Assembly: GCA_904382605.1 (NCBI GenBank)
Contig: CAJFJA010000001.1
Location: 6,793-70,792, forward strand
Reading direction: 5' to 3'
From: Candidatus Alloclostridium intestinigallinarum
Lineage (GTDB): Bacteria; Bacillota; Clostridia; Christensenellales; UBA3700
DNA length: 64,000 nucleotides
The translations under genes and the position numbers were made by a program. This document shows positions 15,567 through 30,500 of the stretch, piece by piece (position 1 is the stretch's first letter; every line of letters begins with the position of its first letter). The notes beneath the pieces were generated by a model that was given only the letters and a program-made list of their open reading frames with translations, ran no database searches and was not told the DNA's origin.

Positions 15567-18500
15567 ATGGGCAAGTCAAAACACAAGCTTCTGATTATTC
15601 TCATGGTAGCGGTACTTGCGGTAACAGCCTGCGGGCTGCTTCTTTCCGCGTGTGCCGAAGAACCCGTCAAGGTTGTTCTTGACGCAAACGGCGGTACGTT
15701 TACCGGCGGCGGTACCACATTGGAAATCGGTAACCTCCAGCCCGGAAACACGCTCGATCTTTCTTTATACGCGCCCACTCGCGAAGGGTATACGCTCTCG
15801 CAATGGACTGATTCAAACCAGAACATTGTGGTCGCGGGTCAGCCGTATTCGGTGCCGCTGACGGCGCGTCCCGGTTCGACGGTTACGCTGACGGCACAGT
15901 GGAGCGGCAATTCGAGCGGAGGGACAAGCGCTGTCGATATTCTGAATGCGATAGTCGGCGGACTCACAAGCGGCGACAATCTGCACAGCGAATACACCAC
16001 GACGCTGACCGTACCCGACGGCTCCGGCGGCAGTATCGACTACTCGATACAGTACGCTTCGAACGTGAAGAGAGGGATAATCAACCAAGGCGAGTATGAC
16101 TACGACCTTGGTCTTGTCATTCGTAACGAAACGGAAAACAAAGGAATCGTCGGTCTGTACATAACAGATGAGTACGGCGTGCCCGGCGGACTTTACGTTG
16201 ACACCAATCCCGACGACACGACGGGCGAAACCGGTTCCGTCTACTTACTGGAGGACTTCAATTCCGACTATCTTCTTGCCCTGATAGAAAAAATGCCCTC
16301 CGTGCTCCCCGACACCATAAACGGTCTTGTCGGCGGACTTGACATATTCGACCTGTTGTTCAGTCTGGCGCTCGGCGCTACCGGCAGCATTACCCCCGAC
16401 GGAAACGGCAACACCGTTTATACCATGAGCTTCAATCCCACCACGCTTACCAGCCTGGGCGGGCTTATTTCCGGTCTTGGTAGTGCAATCCCATTCCTTT
16501 CCGCAATAGACCTTGCCCCTTTGTTCTCATATCTCGAAGATATCATTCCCGACAGCACGTTCTCCATTTCCGGAACGATGGACAGTTCGGGTAATCTTAT
16601 TTCCATAGACTCCTCTTTCACCAATCATGACACCGGTGAAGTTTCTTACGACCTTAAGGGCGGTACAATCGTGCGCACGGACAGGAACGAAGAATCGCTT
16701 TCGATCATTCCTTCCAAGGTGCAGAATTACGCCAATACATACAGCTTCGGACATATCCAGCTTTCCGCGGGCGTCACGCTTGACACTCTCGGCGCTCCCC
16801 AGGGACAGGTTGACATAGCCGCGCTTATCAATACGTTCGTGCCCGGCACTCTTCCCGAAGGCGTGCTTATGCTCGAGGCGGATCTCGACTACAGGCTGGA
16901 TCTCGCCATCGACCTCGACATAGCCCAAAAGCCCTACTCGCAGGACGAGCAGGACGGCAACATCAAGGACGAGAGCGTGATAGCCGTTGAAATCAAGGAC
17001 ACGAAAAATAATGATAAGGTAATCGCGGGCGTATATTATAGAGAAGGCTACCTTTACGTCAATATCGGACAGATAGCGGAAGGTCTTACCGGTTCCGCCG
17101 CCGTGTGGAACGGCAAGGGCTTTGCTATTTCTTTCCCTCTGCCCGAACTCATCAAAAACATTAAGGAAGTCGCCGTTGACTTCCTCGACGAATTCTTCGG
17201 CACGGACCACGGACAGATAACGGGCGAAACGGACCTTGCCAAAGCCGAAGGCGCGGTGGTCGGACTTGCCCTTGCCCAGGACGGCAACGTGTACATCAGC
17301 CAGGATTGGGCGAATCTGTTCATAACCATATTCCAGGTACTTAAAATAGAGAACGCTTCCGACTGGGTAAGCATCACCCAGGGCGAAGATTACGACAGCC
17401 TGAATATAACTATAGACAAGGCGCTTATAGACAGCGTGCTTACGGCGATAAGCGGCTTCGGCGTAGATACTTCCGCCATCACTATCCCCGACTTCGGCAC
17501 CGGCACCATATCGTTTAATTCCGGCAGCGACGGTCTGAGGGATATTTCCGTCGGACTTGCGCTGAACGGTCTGGATCTGGGCATCAAGTTTGACACGCTC
17601 GAACTGCTTAAGCCCATCGAAAAGGGCGATACTTCGTTTGCCGAATACGTGGACGGAGTCCTCGGCGACAAATCGCAGTATACTTCCAACCTCAACGACC
17701 TTGTGGCAAGCACTCTCGCCGCAGGTCTGAAGGGAAGTATAGGTCTGGACATTTCGTTCAACGAAGGTACTTACAACCTGGGCGATCTGCTTTCCGTATT
17801 CGGTCTCGATTTGGGCGATTTGAAGATAGAAGTGCAGAATGACGCCGATCTCGACCTGTCGCTCAAAGCCGGTCTGTACATAGACGAAACGGACTATGAA
17901 AAATCCGCTATGTATCTGCAGCTGTACGCCAACAAAGCGTTCTCGCTCGGCAGCGCGGACGGCGGCAATATCATCGAACAGGGCGTAGTCGTCGGTCTGT
18001 ATCTGTACGAAAACGAAGTGATACTCGACGCGTCCGGGCTGAAGATTCTGAACGTGGAACTGCCCGTATACAAGATAACGCCCGACGACTTCGACATGGC
18101 GGCGCTTATCGCATCGCTGCTTGCGGCAATTCCCGATAACGACCTTGCAATAGATCTTAGCGGAGTTATAGACAGCATCAATCCCGGCGACGAAGCGGCT
18201 GTAGCTTCACTCGCCGGCGGCGGAGAAGTGATACGCTCCTCTACGCGCGTAGATAATAATGATCTTATCAATATAACCGTAAATAACAGCTTGTTGCAGG
18301 CGACGGCGACTTTGTCCGGCGTGCTCAACCTGCTTTCTTCCCTCGGACTGAATATCGACTTCGACGCTAGCCAGTTCCTGCAGGGCGAGGCGGTTATAGA
18401 AGTCAAAATTGCAGACGGCGCTCTTACCGCGAGCGTGAGCGGCGACCTGCTCACTCCCGAAGGGGGCGGCAGTTCCGGTCTCAACGCAACCCTTAACATC

Positions 18501-21500
18501 GACCTTGCAAACGACTGGCATATAGGCGGCGACATAAAGACCGGTATAAAGGACACGATCGAAACTTCTCTTTCCAACAGTGGTTGGGAAGACGCTGACG
18601 ACGCGCTGCTTGACGGGCTGCTCGACCAGCTGTTCAACAGCACGCTCGAACTTTCCGTCACTCTGCCCGACGCGTCCACCGGCATAGCCAACCTCGTGGG
18701 CGAAATAATCGGACTTATTCCCGGCGTGGACGTGAGCGTAAAGAATATGCTCGAATCCATCGACCTGGGCATAGGAACCGACGAAGCGACGCTCAGGCTT
18801 GCAATAGAACTGTGGAAGAAGGATGCGCAGCAGATAATCAAACTCGGAATCACCTTCGGCGGCGAAGCCGTTGCGGAGATACTGCTTAACGAGAAGGACG
18901 CCCTTTACGTCAATCTCGCTTACTTCGGACTGGGTCAATACGTCGTCACCGATTCCGGACTTTACACTATGCTTATGGATCTGCTTGCAACGCTGTCGGA
19001 AGACCTCTCTCTCGGCAGTCTGCTCGGCGGACTCGTGGACTTCTCCGGCAACCTGAATTTCAGGGCGTACACGGTAGAAGACAGCGTAATGCTCGTATGG
19101 AACAAGTACGGCGCGGCAAGCAGCGTATATTATAAGGTATACAGCGGTACCGATGCGAACGGCACTCTGCTGTTCGATACGGGCGCGGCAGACGCTTCCG
19201 GCTTCACCTTTGACGAAGCTACCGGCGTATACACCGCGCAGGTTACGGCAGCCGAATCCTACTTCATACAGGTATACACCAAACTCAATGCGGCAAGCGG
19301 ACAGAGCGCAACCACCGAACAGGTATTGTTCGACGCTTCCGCCAAGTCTGATGAATACAAGCCTGCGGCGGCAACTGCGAACTATCAGACGATAGATTCC
19401 GTGACGTTCACCTGGCAGGCGGCAAATCCGTTCGGCGCGGCTGAAACTTATCAGCTGGCAGACGCAAACGGAGCGGTCGTATCCGACCTTGCGGGAGCGG
19501 TTTACGACGCCTCCACCTTCACCTATACCGTAAGCGGAATAAATCTTACCGACAAGACCGGACCTTTCACCATCCGCGTGAACGGTGCGGACACCTACAC
19601 GAATATAGTACCCGTACAGGGCAAAGTGAGTATTTCGGCCATTGAAGTTTCGCTGAATGAAGCAGCCTTCACCGCCACCTGGCAGTCCGTGGACGGCGCG
19701 GACCACTACGTCGTCACTTTTGCCGACGCTACGGGAACGCTCTGGCAGTCCACCGTTGCCGCAAACGGCAAGAGATACTCCAATATCATGTGGGGCGGAG
19801 CATACAGCAACTACACCGTGACTGTGGAAGCGTACGACGCGGCGGGAGAACTGATCGCAAGCGGTTCGACGTCGTCCTCTGCTTCCGGCAGCGTTATGGA
19901 CGCGGTCACCACGCTGCTGTCCGCGCTTTCGATAAAGGGTAACCTCATTTATCTGAACGCTACGCGCGACATCATTGCGGAACTTATCTCCACGCTTACC
20001 GGCGGCGGAACAATTACGCTTGTCGACGCAAGCATAACCGACCTCGACATATTCAACGGTAGTGCGAACCTGACTATCGGCATTTACGAAGACGCTTCCG
20101 TCGACGACGGCAAGGGTTACAACATCAAAGGCTCCATAGCTCTGAAGGCTACGGAAAGCGCGCCCGAGGTTGATGACGGCGATTACAAGGAACTTTCGCT
20201 GATGTACGGAGCTAACCTCGTCAAAAGCATTACTTCCGTTCTCTCCGACGGACTTTCCGTTGAGGCGGAACTGAATATTGACCTCGAGCGCGGCGCCTAC
20301 AACGTATCCGAGATAATCGGACCTTTCTTGCCCGACGACATTGCGGAATACCTCGGCGACGAACTTACCTGGACCGTCGGAACGGAAGGCAAGTCCGTTA
20401 TAAAGGCGAACCTGGGCGTTTATGCGGCTTTGGACGAAGAAAACATCAATAACAGCGGCTTTATGGTGCAGATATCCTTCCCCGAAGGCGTATCCCTTAG
20501 CGGAAAGACCGACGGAACGGTTGTCGACGGAAACGGCTTTATAATCAAGAAGGGCGCGGCAATAACCATAGCCGTAAGTAAGAATACGCTGGTTGTCGAC
20601 CTGAGCGCAATCACCATACTCGGAATCACGCTCCCCGTATATAAGGTAGAAAAATTCAATATGGGCGAGTTTGTGGAAGGCTACCTCGTACAGCTCGAAC
20701 GCACCGTTGCCAACCTGTTCAACGGCGGCAACGGAATGCTCTATCTGCCCGACAGCAGCAGAGTGACTGTGGATGCGGACATCGTTGACTTCGACATAGT
20801 GTTTGAATATACGAATACAAAGTCGTTCGAAGTCGTCTACGGTACGGAAGGCGTTGAAAAGGTCGTTGACGGCGTACAGCATAGCTATAACTCCGAAACG
20901 GGCGCGCATACCGTAAGCGGCAGCTACGCCGCGGCTGCGCAGGCGGGTGACTATATCGCAATTTATGCCAAGGATACCGCCGGCAACAGATATGACTGCC
21001 TGAAACTTACCGCACGCGAAGAAGGCGGCTCCATAGTGTTCTCCGCCGAAACTTCCGCGGCAGAGCAGGCGGCGCTGGCGACCACCGATTTGAATTATGA
21101 CAACTATTTGACGATAGACAGCTCTAAGCTGCAGCTCGTCATCACTTCGCAGACCATATTCAGTCTGCTTTCGCTGGTGGCGGACATCCCCGCGAACATT
21201 TCTTCCATGGACTTTGACGTGACCGTAGGTTTGGGAGAACAGACCGTCGGCGCGGATAAATCGCTGTGGGTAACCGCCGACGGTACTCTCGGCGGCAAGG
21301 CGGTATCCGTCTCCCTCGACGCGGGTATAGGCATAGGCGGAACGGTATTCAACGGTGAAAGAGAAGTAAGCATTGCCCAGTACATTGCCGAACAGTACGG
21401 CAAGGTACAGACGGCGGAAGGCAATACTTATCCCACCAGACTGGTCGCGGGCATACTCGACGAAGTACTTACTTCTACTGTCACACTCAGCCTGACCGCG

Positions 21501-24500
21501 GACGCCGCAGAGAAGCAGGGCTTCGACCTGCTGGGCGTTGCCAAGCAGATGGTCGGCGGCATAGTCAACCTGGGCGATACCGCGCTTGAACTCGTTGCCC
21601 AGCAAAACGACGAACCCGTCAGCATCGACCTCGTGCTCGCGCTCGACGGAGCCATGACGAAGGATAACGTAAAGCTGAACATGATCAGCCTCAAGCTGAA
21701 TTATGTGACTGTCGACAAGACTACCACGCTGATAGGCATATATGTGTGCGACGGCAATCTGTGGCTTGACCTTTCCGACATAGGCATGGGCGCCGTCAAG
21801 GTGGAAGCTACCGAAGTTATAAAGAAACTTACCGGTTACCTCGGCTCTCTCGTGGGCGGCTTTGATATCGACCTTGCCACGATTCTTGACAGAATCGCCG
21901 AAGGCGGTACCTATCCTTACGGCAACGCGGCAACCCAGTCGCTTGCGGACGGAGACACCTCCGGAGACGCAACTTCCGGCGGAGATACTTCCGGCGCGCT
22001 TCCTGCGGAAACCGCAAACGTCATCAAGGCGCTCATCACCCTGGTAAGCGTGGAAAATGCCAATATCAAGCTGGAAATCACTAAGGATATTATCAATGAA
22101 CTGCTTTCGCTTGTGGATACCGTGTCCATGAGTCTTAATGCGAGCGCGAGCGGCTACCTCGACATATTCGCAGGCAAGGCGGAGATAGTGACAACTCTGT
22201 TCGACTCTTCCGCTGGTACTGCGGATGACGGCACCGGTATGCTTAAGCTCACACTTGCGCTGGGCATTACGGAAACGGCAGCCGACGCGGCGGACGACCT
22301 CAGAACACATATCGGAACTCTGTCGGATTCGGGCGTGGAAATAAGCCTTGACAATATGAACGAAAGCGTGGCAAACCTGCTCAACTCTTTGAGCGCGAAG
22401 CTCAATCTGAAAGTTACCACTGCGGATACGACTGCCACGACCGACATCTGGGAGCTGCTCGGACCCATTCTCGACAGCGTGCTTGTTCTTGACAACCAGA
22501 ACGTAATCAACGCGCTCAAAGCCATAAAGAACAACGGCGTTGACTGGACGATAGATCCTACGTCCATCGACCTCGATCTTGCGCTGGCTTCCGACATCAA
22601 GCTGACGGAAAGCCGCGAAATAGATATCGAAAACAGCACCATCGTTGTGGGTATTATCGCTAATAATCCTCTCGTACTCGGCACGGCAAGCGACACCAAC
22701 AAGGCTTTGCTTGACAAAGACGAGGGCATTTACATTACGATTTACGGCGGCAGCCTGTACATTGACTTGTCACAGCTGAACCTGCTCGACATCGAACTGC
22801 CCGTACTCAAAGTAGGCACTTTCGAAGTTATGAAGTACATAGAGGAAGTTGCCGGAATTATCGGGTCGGGTATAGAAGATATGCTGGAAGGACTGGACAA
22901 CGCGACCCAGACTCAGCAGCTTGCGGCGGTAATGGCGCTTGCAAACGGACAGCAGACGAAAGACGCTTCGCTCGAACTCGGCAGCGACCTTACGCTGAGC
23001 GTGGCGCTTTCCGCCATCACAAAGATATTGAAGGATACTTCGATAATCGACCTCACCGAGCTCAAATTGCCTTGGGAGATAGTTCTCACCACCGCAACTA
23101 ATGGCGAAGGACAGTTACAGCTGCAGCTGAACAACACTCCTTCGGGCGTGAATCTGGAAGCGGCTCTCACCCTGTCCGCGGCATTCGATAAACTTGATCC
23201 GGCGGACGATACCGACGCGCGCAACAAACTGCTCGCGTACGTCAAAGGAAACGAAGGCGAAGGCAACGTGGCGGAACGCTATGCGGATAAGTCGGGCGAC
23301 CTTATAGGCGAAGTTATCAACAGCGTGCTTTCCAGCCGTCTGACTCTGGAACTCGGCGCGGACAGCGACGGCAATACCTTCGACCTCAAATACGCGCTCA
23401 ACGGTCTGCTCGGTCTGCTCGGTATGGATAAGATTGATACCGACCTTGCGTTCAATCTCGATACTTCCGCCGATATGAAGTACAGGCTCAATCTCATACT
23501 TGACGGACAGAGCGACGATTTGTCCGCAATCGACGCCTATATCGGCGTAGAAATGGCTTCCGGCAACCCGGTAGGCGATAGCGATTGGGAAACCGCAATC
23601 GGCATTTACCTCAGCGAAGGCGAAATTTACGTCGACCTCAGCGCTATCAGAAAGGGCGCATTGGGCGGCGGTGTGCTGAAAGTCGCCAATTCCGCCATTA
23701 TGGAGCTGTTCGAAACGGAGATTAACAAGCTGCTTTCGAATATCAATCTCGACCTGAACGAACTGCTCACGCTGAACTACAAGCCCATCAATCCTCCCGT
23801 TGAGGAAGTGAGCACCGCTCCTTCGCTCACCGTGAACGAGATGCCCGTGGGCACTTTGGTAAGCTATCTCATTCAGATGGTAAGCCTTAAAAACCTGGGC
23901 GTGGCGCTTGACGCGCACACTACGCTGCTCAAAGACTTCACGAGCGCACTGTTCGGCTACGAAATAGACTTCGTGGAAGCGGAGGGCAACCTGCTGCTTG
24001 TGGACGGCAAGCTCGACCTCAGCGTGAAGATAGCTTCGGGCGCGTTTGCCGACGATACCGTAACCGAAGAACCCGATAACGTCTATACTCTCGGCGCGGT
24101 GCTCGATATAAGCCGCGGCACGGATATAAGCGACAAAATTACCGCAGTCAAGGAAAAGCCTACGACCGAAATAGACCTTTCCAACGGCGCGTCGCTTGCC
24201 GACAGCATTATGAATCTGCTCGGCAATGTCTCGCTCGATTTGAACGTTGATCTGTCGCTGCCCGGCGGTGTGTTCGGTATAGGCGACCTGCTCAACAACT
24301 TCGGTCTTGTAGACGGCGGACTTACCGACGCAAACGGTCTCGACCTCATATTCGAGCCGCTTTATAAGGACGACAGCGCCGACGCGCAGGGCGGCATGCA
24401 GCTCGGACTTACGCTTTCGCTCCGCCTGTCCCTTGACGCGCAGACGCCCGAAAATTCGTTGGGCGCGATCAAGCTCACCTTTAACAAGGATATGATAATG

Positions 24501-27500
24501 GGCACGACGCAGGATGAAGACGGCACGATACAGAATAAGGTGCTGTTCAGGAAAGGCACCGACTTCCTGAATCTGATAATCGACGGCAACGACCTGTACG
24601 TCGACTTGTCCGACCTCGACCTGCTCGGCATAACGATGCCCAAGTACCATACTTCCAAATTCGATATTACCGGTTTTGTGGATTACGTGCTCGGAAAGGC
24701 GCTCGACAATACCGAAAGCGTCATTTACGGCGGCCACGGGGAGTCTTCTTCCGATGAAGGCGGCGAAGGCGGCGAGGGCGACGTAACCACCGCAAACCTT
24801 GCGGAAACGGACGACGTAAGCGGCAAATGGACGGGTCTTTCCGCAAACGAGGCGATGTTCATCGGCGTAACGCAGAACGACATCGTCGCCATGGTATCCT
24901 TCACCGCGGTTGAAGCGTTCCTCAACCTGTTCGGCATGAACGCCGACCTGGGCAATTACGACGCGACAATCGACCTTACCATCAGCCGCGACGATAATAA
25001 TCCCGACTGGATGAAGCTGCACTTTGTCGGACAGCTCGACGACGATATGTATTATGAAGGCGCCGTAACGGAAGGCACGGTAAGCATATCCAACGTGGCT
25101 ATCGGCGGCAAACCCGACTGGACGGAGAAAGTTCGTGCGGAAGCGGAGGAAATCGCGCAGGGCGCTGCGGATGCGGGTCATATGCTCATTGAAGGTATTA
25201 TCGACCAGGTGCTCAACCTCAGCGCGTCCCTCAAACTTGAACTTGCGAAAGGTTCCGAAACCTATATCAGCCTTGCAAGCATACTCGGATACATCTTCGA
25301 CCAGACGGGCATAGAAGTCGACCTGAGCGAAATTCTGCTCGACCTTGAAGGTCTGAGCGTACAGCTCGACGTAAATCTGGACGTTGATCCCGACAGCCGT
25401 GAAGATTCCGCCGCAACCATAGAGATAAAGGATACGGCAGACGGCGGCGAAATCAAGCTGATAGGCATTTATCTGAAGGGCTACGAACTGGTCATCGACC
25501 TCAGCGGTATCTCGCTGGGCAGATTCGCGGTTACCCGGTCGGCTATACCCGATCTGGTATACGACATAGTGTACGACCTTATCGCCCAGATAAGGGATAT
25601 AGATATCGACCTCGACACGATAGTCGAGCAGCTTTACAACCTCGTTGACGAAGCGTTCTCGCCTTCCACGGGCGAAGGCGACGTCACGGGACAGAACCTT
25701 GCGGTTCCCGACATCAACGTAACGCCCGGAGTTCCGCTCAGCGGCAACGGCTTTACGCAGATTGACGGACAGTACGTAACCGTAACCGATAACGGCGACG
25801 GCACCACCACGTTTACCTGGTCGCGCTATCCCGCAGCTTCCTATTACATGATACAGCTGTACAACGGTTACGATAACAGCAAAGCCAACCTGATTGACAA
25901 GGCGCTTGCGGACAGCGAAGACGCGGATGATCTCGCTTCGGACGAAGGGCTGTTCGTGGTAGCCGCGGGCACGACTTCGATAACCGTCAAGACAGAAGTG
26001 CTGAACAACGTCGGCTGGCTTGCGGACGCAACCTCCAAGTATAACGGCGCGGAATTCCCGTCCTACTACGTATTCGTGGTAAGGGCAGGCAGCATGTTCG
26101 ACGCCGATCAGTCGTCCTTCACTCCCATTACTCTGGGCGGACAGGACGTGTATGCAAGCACCTCCAACAACACCCTGCTCAAAACCATACTGGGCATGGT
26201 CAAGATCCGTAACGGCGCGATAGAAGTCGACGCACGCGCGGTAATGGTCGACAAGCTGCTGCGCGGCGTGCTCGGCGTGTCCTTCGACTGGGCAAGCGCG
26301 AACGTGGGCATAGACATAGTCGACGGCTCCGCGGGAATAAGCATCGACCTCTCCGACGGCGACCCCGAACAGTACGTCGCCACCGAAGAAACAGCTTTGC
26401 CCGATTACGACGAGGCGGCGGGTACGTTGACTTATACCTGGACGCTTACCGCCGAACAGGCTGAAAACGTGAAAAACTACCGCTTCCAGCTGCGCGAGAA
26501 GGCGGGCGATACCGCAACGTACGGAAAACTGATCGAACTCAACAGTAGCGACGGAAATGTGCAGGGCGCAACGTGGACGCTGCCTTCCGACGGCAATAAT
26601 ACCCTGGTGCTCGTGCTCACCGTGTCCGAGTTTGCTTGGCTGAGCGAGGCGCACCGCGGCAATGCGGAGGGCGTGACCACGACCAACCTCGAAATGGCTG
26701 AGGATGGCTTGCTGCCTCTCAGGCTCACCGCGGAATACGACGTGAACACCGTAAGTCTTACCGGCGAAATGAAGCTGGGCGCAAACGGTGAAGAAGGCGC
26801 CGCGCAGGCGCTTACCGGCGGCAGCAATCCCGTCTACGCCGTTGACGGCGAAGGCGTTTACACGCTTGCCGAAGACGTGCAGATAATTGATCTGTATAAC
26901 AATGCAAGCCTGCTGACTTCCGTAAAGAAACTGCTCGACGGATTCAAGCTGGAAGCCGAGCTTGCCATCTATGTGGCTGAAGGCAGATACGACATGGGCG
27001 CGCTTATCGCGAATATTCTCACTACCGCGGGCGTCGGAGTAGAAGGACTTGACGAAGTGACTTCGCTGTTCTGGGAAATCACGTCGCCGTTCATGCTCAA
27101 TCTCAGACTGCAGCTGCTCATTGAGTACGGTAAGTCCGACGAAGATATGCGCATAGCGCTCACCATAGACACGGACGGTCTTTACATCAACGAAGACAAC
27201 ATAATCAACCCCGGCACACTGCTCGGACTTTACTACACGAACGGAAAAGCGCTGCTTGATCTGACCAACTTCAAGCTGGCGGGCATCACGCTTCCCGCAT
27301 ACACGATCGACGTGAAGCTTTACGACCTGGTGAATAACGCGATAGAAGATATCATCAACGGTCTTGACATCAGCTCGGTAAGCGGAGAAGGCGCACAGCA
27401 GGGCGGCGATGAAACCACCGGCGGCGAAACCTCCGGAGACGTGGCGGAAGCAAATCTTGCGCCCCGTGCCGTCGACGAAATCACCGCTCAGAATGCGATA

Positions 27501-30500
27501 GTGCTCGGCGTAAGCAGTGAAGAAATAGCGCTCAGGGCAAGTTTCAGCGCGGTTGCGACTCTGCTCAGCACCGCTCTTTCGGGCAACGAAACCGTCGCTA
27601 CCATTGCGGGAGTGCTCGAAGGTCTCGATCTGTCGCTCGGCGCAAGCATGAAGAGGGACCAGGATCTTACCCTCACGCTTTCGGGTATGCTCAACTGGGC
27701 TCCTCTGACAGGTGAAGGCGAATTTACCAAACAGACGGCGGAATCTTCTTCCGTGACGTTTGAACAGGGCAGGTCCACGTCCGGTTCCGGCAGCACCACG
27801 CTGGTCTACTCGTTCGCACCCGTCGCGGGCGCGTCGGAGTACACAGCCGTGCTTAAGAGCAGGGACGGAAGTCTGACGGTAGACGGCACCGTGAAAAACG
27901 GCTATGCTTCCTTTACCCATGCAGACCTGACCATAAATAACGCAAGCAGCGATCTTTACATCGTAACCGTTACGGGCGTAATAGATTCGCCCGTGAATAT
28001 GCAGCTTTCGCTGGGCACGGCGGAATTGCTCGGCGCCGACCAGGAAGCCATTAAGGGCGAACTTGAAGGAATGCTCGGCGCGGACGGCAGCGTGAACTTT
28101 GAAGAAAGGGTGAACGAATACGGCGATCTGCTCCTTACCGGACTTATCGACACCCTGCTCAACACGCGCATTTCGCTGGCGATAGACCTGTCGCTGATAG
28201 AAAAACAACTGGAAGAAGAACTTGCAGTAGGCGGTACAATCAGCCTTTCCGACATTGTGCTGGCGATAGCGGGCGACATACTCGTGTCCGCGGGTCTCAC
28301 GCTTGACGATCTCCTCGGTTCCGTGGACGTAGTGTTCGATATGGACGTTACGACCATTATCCTGGATATCGCCATGAATATGGACCTCGACAATCCCGAA
28401 AAAACCGACCTTGTCGTGCAGCTCAAATCGGATATCGGCGGAGTGCAGGACGTTCTGCTCGGTCTGTACGTGTACGACAATCTGCTTACGGTAGACCTGC
28501 GCGCGCTCGGACTCAGGGCGTACACCCTGCGCAACTTCGACTACATCGTCAACTTGCAGACGATGCTGCGCGAACTGCTCTTCGGCTCCGAGGCAACGGG
28601 CGACACCGGTCTGCTCGGACAATACGACATAGATCTGAGCGAAACCATCGACGGTCTGCTCAATCCCGCGACCGACGAGCCCGTACAGGGCGGCGAGGGC
28701 GATCCCGGAATGAGCGACCAGCCTTCGGCAGGCGATCCCGTTACGGAAACTCCCGAAGAGATTCCTACCTTCTCCGTGACAGCAAGGAATGACGCCTACG
28801 CACAGACCACTTTGAGCTGGCCCGCCGTGGAAGGCGCGCACCACTACGAAGCGATCGCGACCAGCTTTGACGGGAAAGTTATATTCCACGAACAGAACCT
28901 TTCGGCGACGTCTTACACCTACCCTATGCAAGCGGGACTGTACGACGTGACCATAGAGGCGCACAGCGCCGACCACACCGTGCTTGCCACCGGCAGCAGA
29001 CAGATGAACGGCGCAATCGCGTCCATACTGAGCGCGGTCAGCCTGCAGAACACCATTGTACAGCTGGAAGTCACGCCTCAGATAATCAACAATCTGCTTG
29101 CGGCAATCGCGCCCGACGTCAGCATTAACGCCGAACCCATCAACGTAAATGCGTCGGTAGACATCTTCAACGGCGACGCGAACGCAAGCGTGGACGTCAA
29201 CCTCAAGTACGAACAGCCCGTAGGCGACACGACCTTCAGGCTGGGAGCGGAACTGAGCATAAAGACCGCGGAAGAACTGTACGACGGCACCGAATATTCG
29301 ACGATAGCGCAGATTCTGGCGGAACTCGGCACCGACGTGGATGAAATCGACTTCGGCAGCAACGCTACCGACGACGCCGGCGTGGACGCGGCGCGTATAA
29401 CCTACGCTATACTCGACGCGCTGAACACTACCGGTATATCCGCAAATCTGAACATTTCCTTCAACAAGGGTACTTACGATATCGGCGCGATGCTGTCCGG
29501 TATGGGCATTGAAGCGCTTGACGGAGTATCCCTGCTGTGGACGTTCGACGAAGCCCAGGACATCGCGCTCAAACTTGAATTAGGTATGTTCGTCGATACC
29601 CAGGGTCTTACCGGTACCGAATCGCTCGGCACCTGGTTCCTGCTCGACATAACCGCGCAAAGCGAAATCAGGCTGGGCAACGTAGTTGTCAACAACAGCG
29701 ATATGGGCGCGCCTTACGTCATTGCGGAAGGTACCAAGATAATCAGCATCTACGGCAAGGAAGAGAGCGGCGACAGCGCCGGCACGGTATACGTCGACCT
29801 GTCCAACCTCACTCTGCTGGGACTTGAACTGCCGGTAATCTCCGCGCAGTACAAGTTTACCGATCTGCTGATAAACGAATTCTACAACATAATCTGCTCG
29901 ATAATGGATCTGAACTCCTATCTGGAAGCCACTTACACGGTGACGACCGACGAGGGCGGCGTGCCGACCAAGCTCACCTTCGGATGGGATGAAGTAACCC
30001 TGGGCGACAGCGCCGTTTCGCCGGAAGTGTTCTACGACGTGACCGTCGTGGGCAGAATGGCTAACGGTATGACTTCGACCATATACACCCAGACCATTCA
30101 GACGGAAAGCGTATCCTTCGACTACGGTGATATAGAGATGTTCGAAGGCTTCGACGTGACCGTGGTGTCCTACTTCGACTTCAACGGCGAACGCCGCGTG
30201 CTGGGCGAGTACACTACCAATATCACGCTCAACAGCTCCAACGCCATAGAGGAAGCGTCTTATGTGACGCCTGACGACGTGTACGCCGAAAATACCGAAC
30301 TTGCAAGGGTGGAAGGCGTAACCTGGACCTGGACGGAAGCGGGCGTGGCGCGCGTCACCTGGCAGCCTTACGAGGGCGCTACGGCATACCTCGTATCCTT
30401 CAGAAGGGCTTCCGACGGCGGAGTGCTCACCCAGACCTGCGACTTTGCGGTTGACGGAGCGGTTACAAGCTACACGACGCCCGACGGCACGAGCGGAAGC

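Noticed and set aside
18207..22310. Reverse-strand open frames of more than 900 codons inside the giant genes (18207-22310, 23115-28976, 30510-33332, 45477-50180)
   Set aside because: They are antisense shadows. The giant genes hardly use TTA, CTA or TCA codons in the relevant frame, which leaves the complement free of stops. The translated products are low-complexity, have no RBS and match no family.
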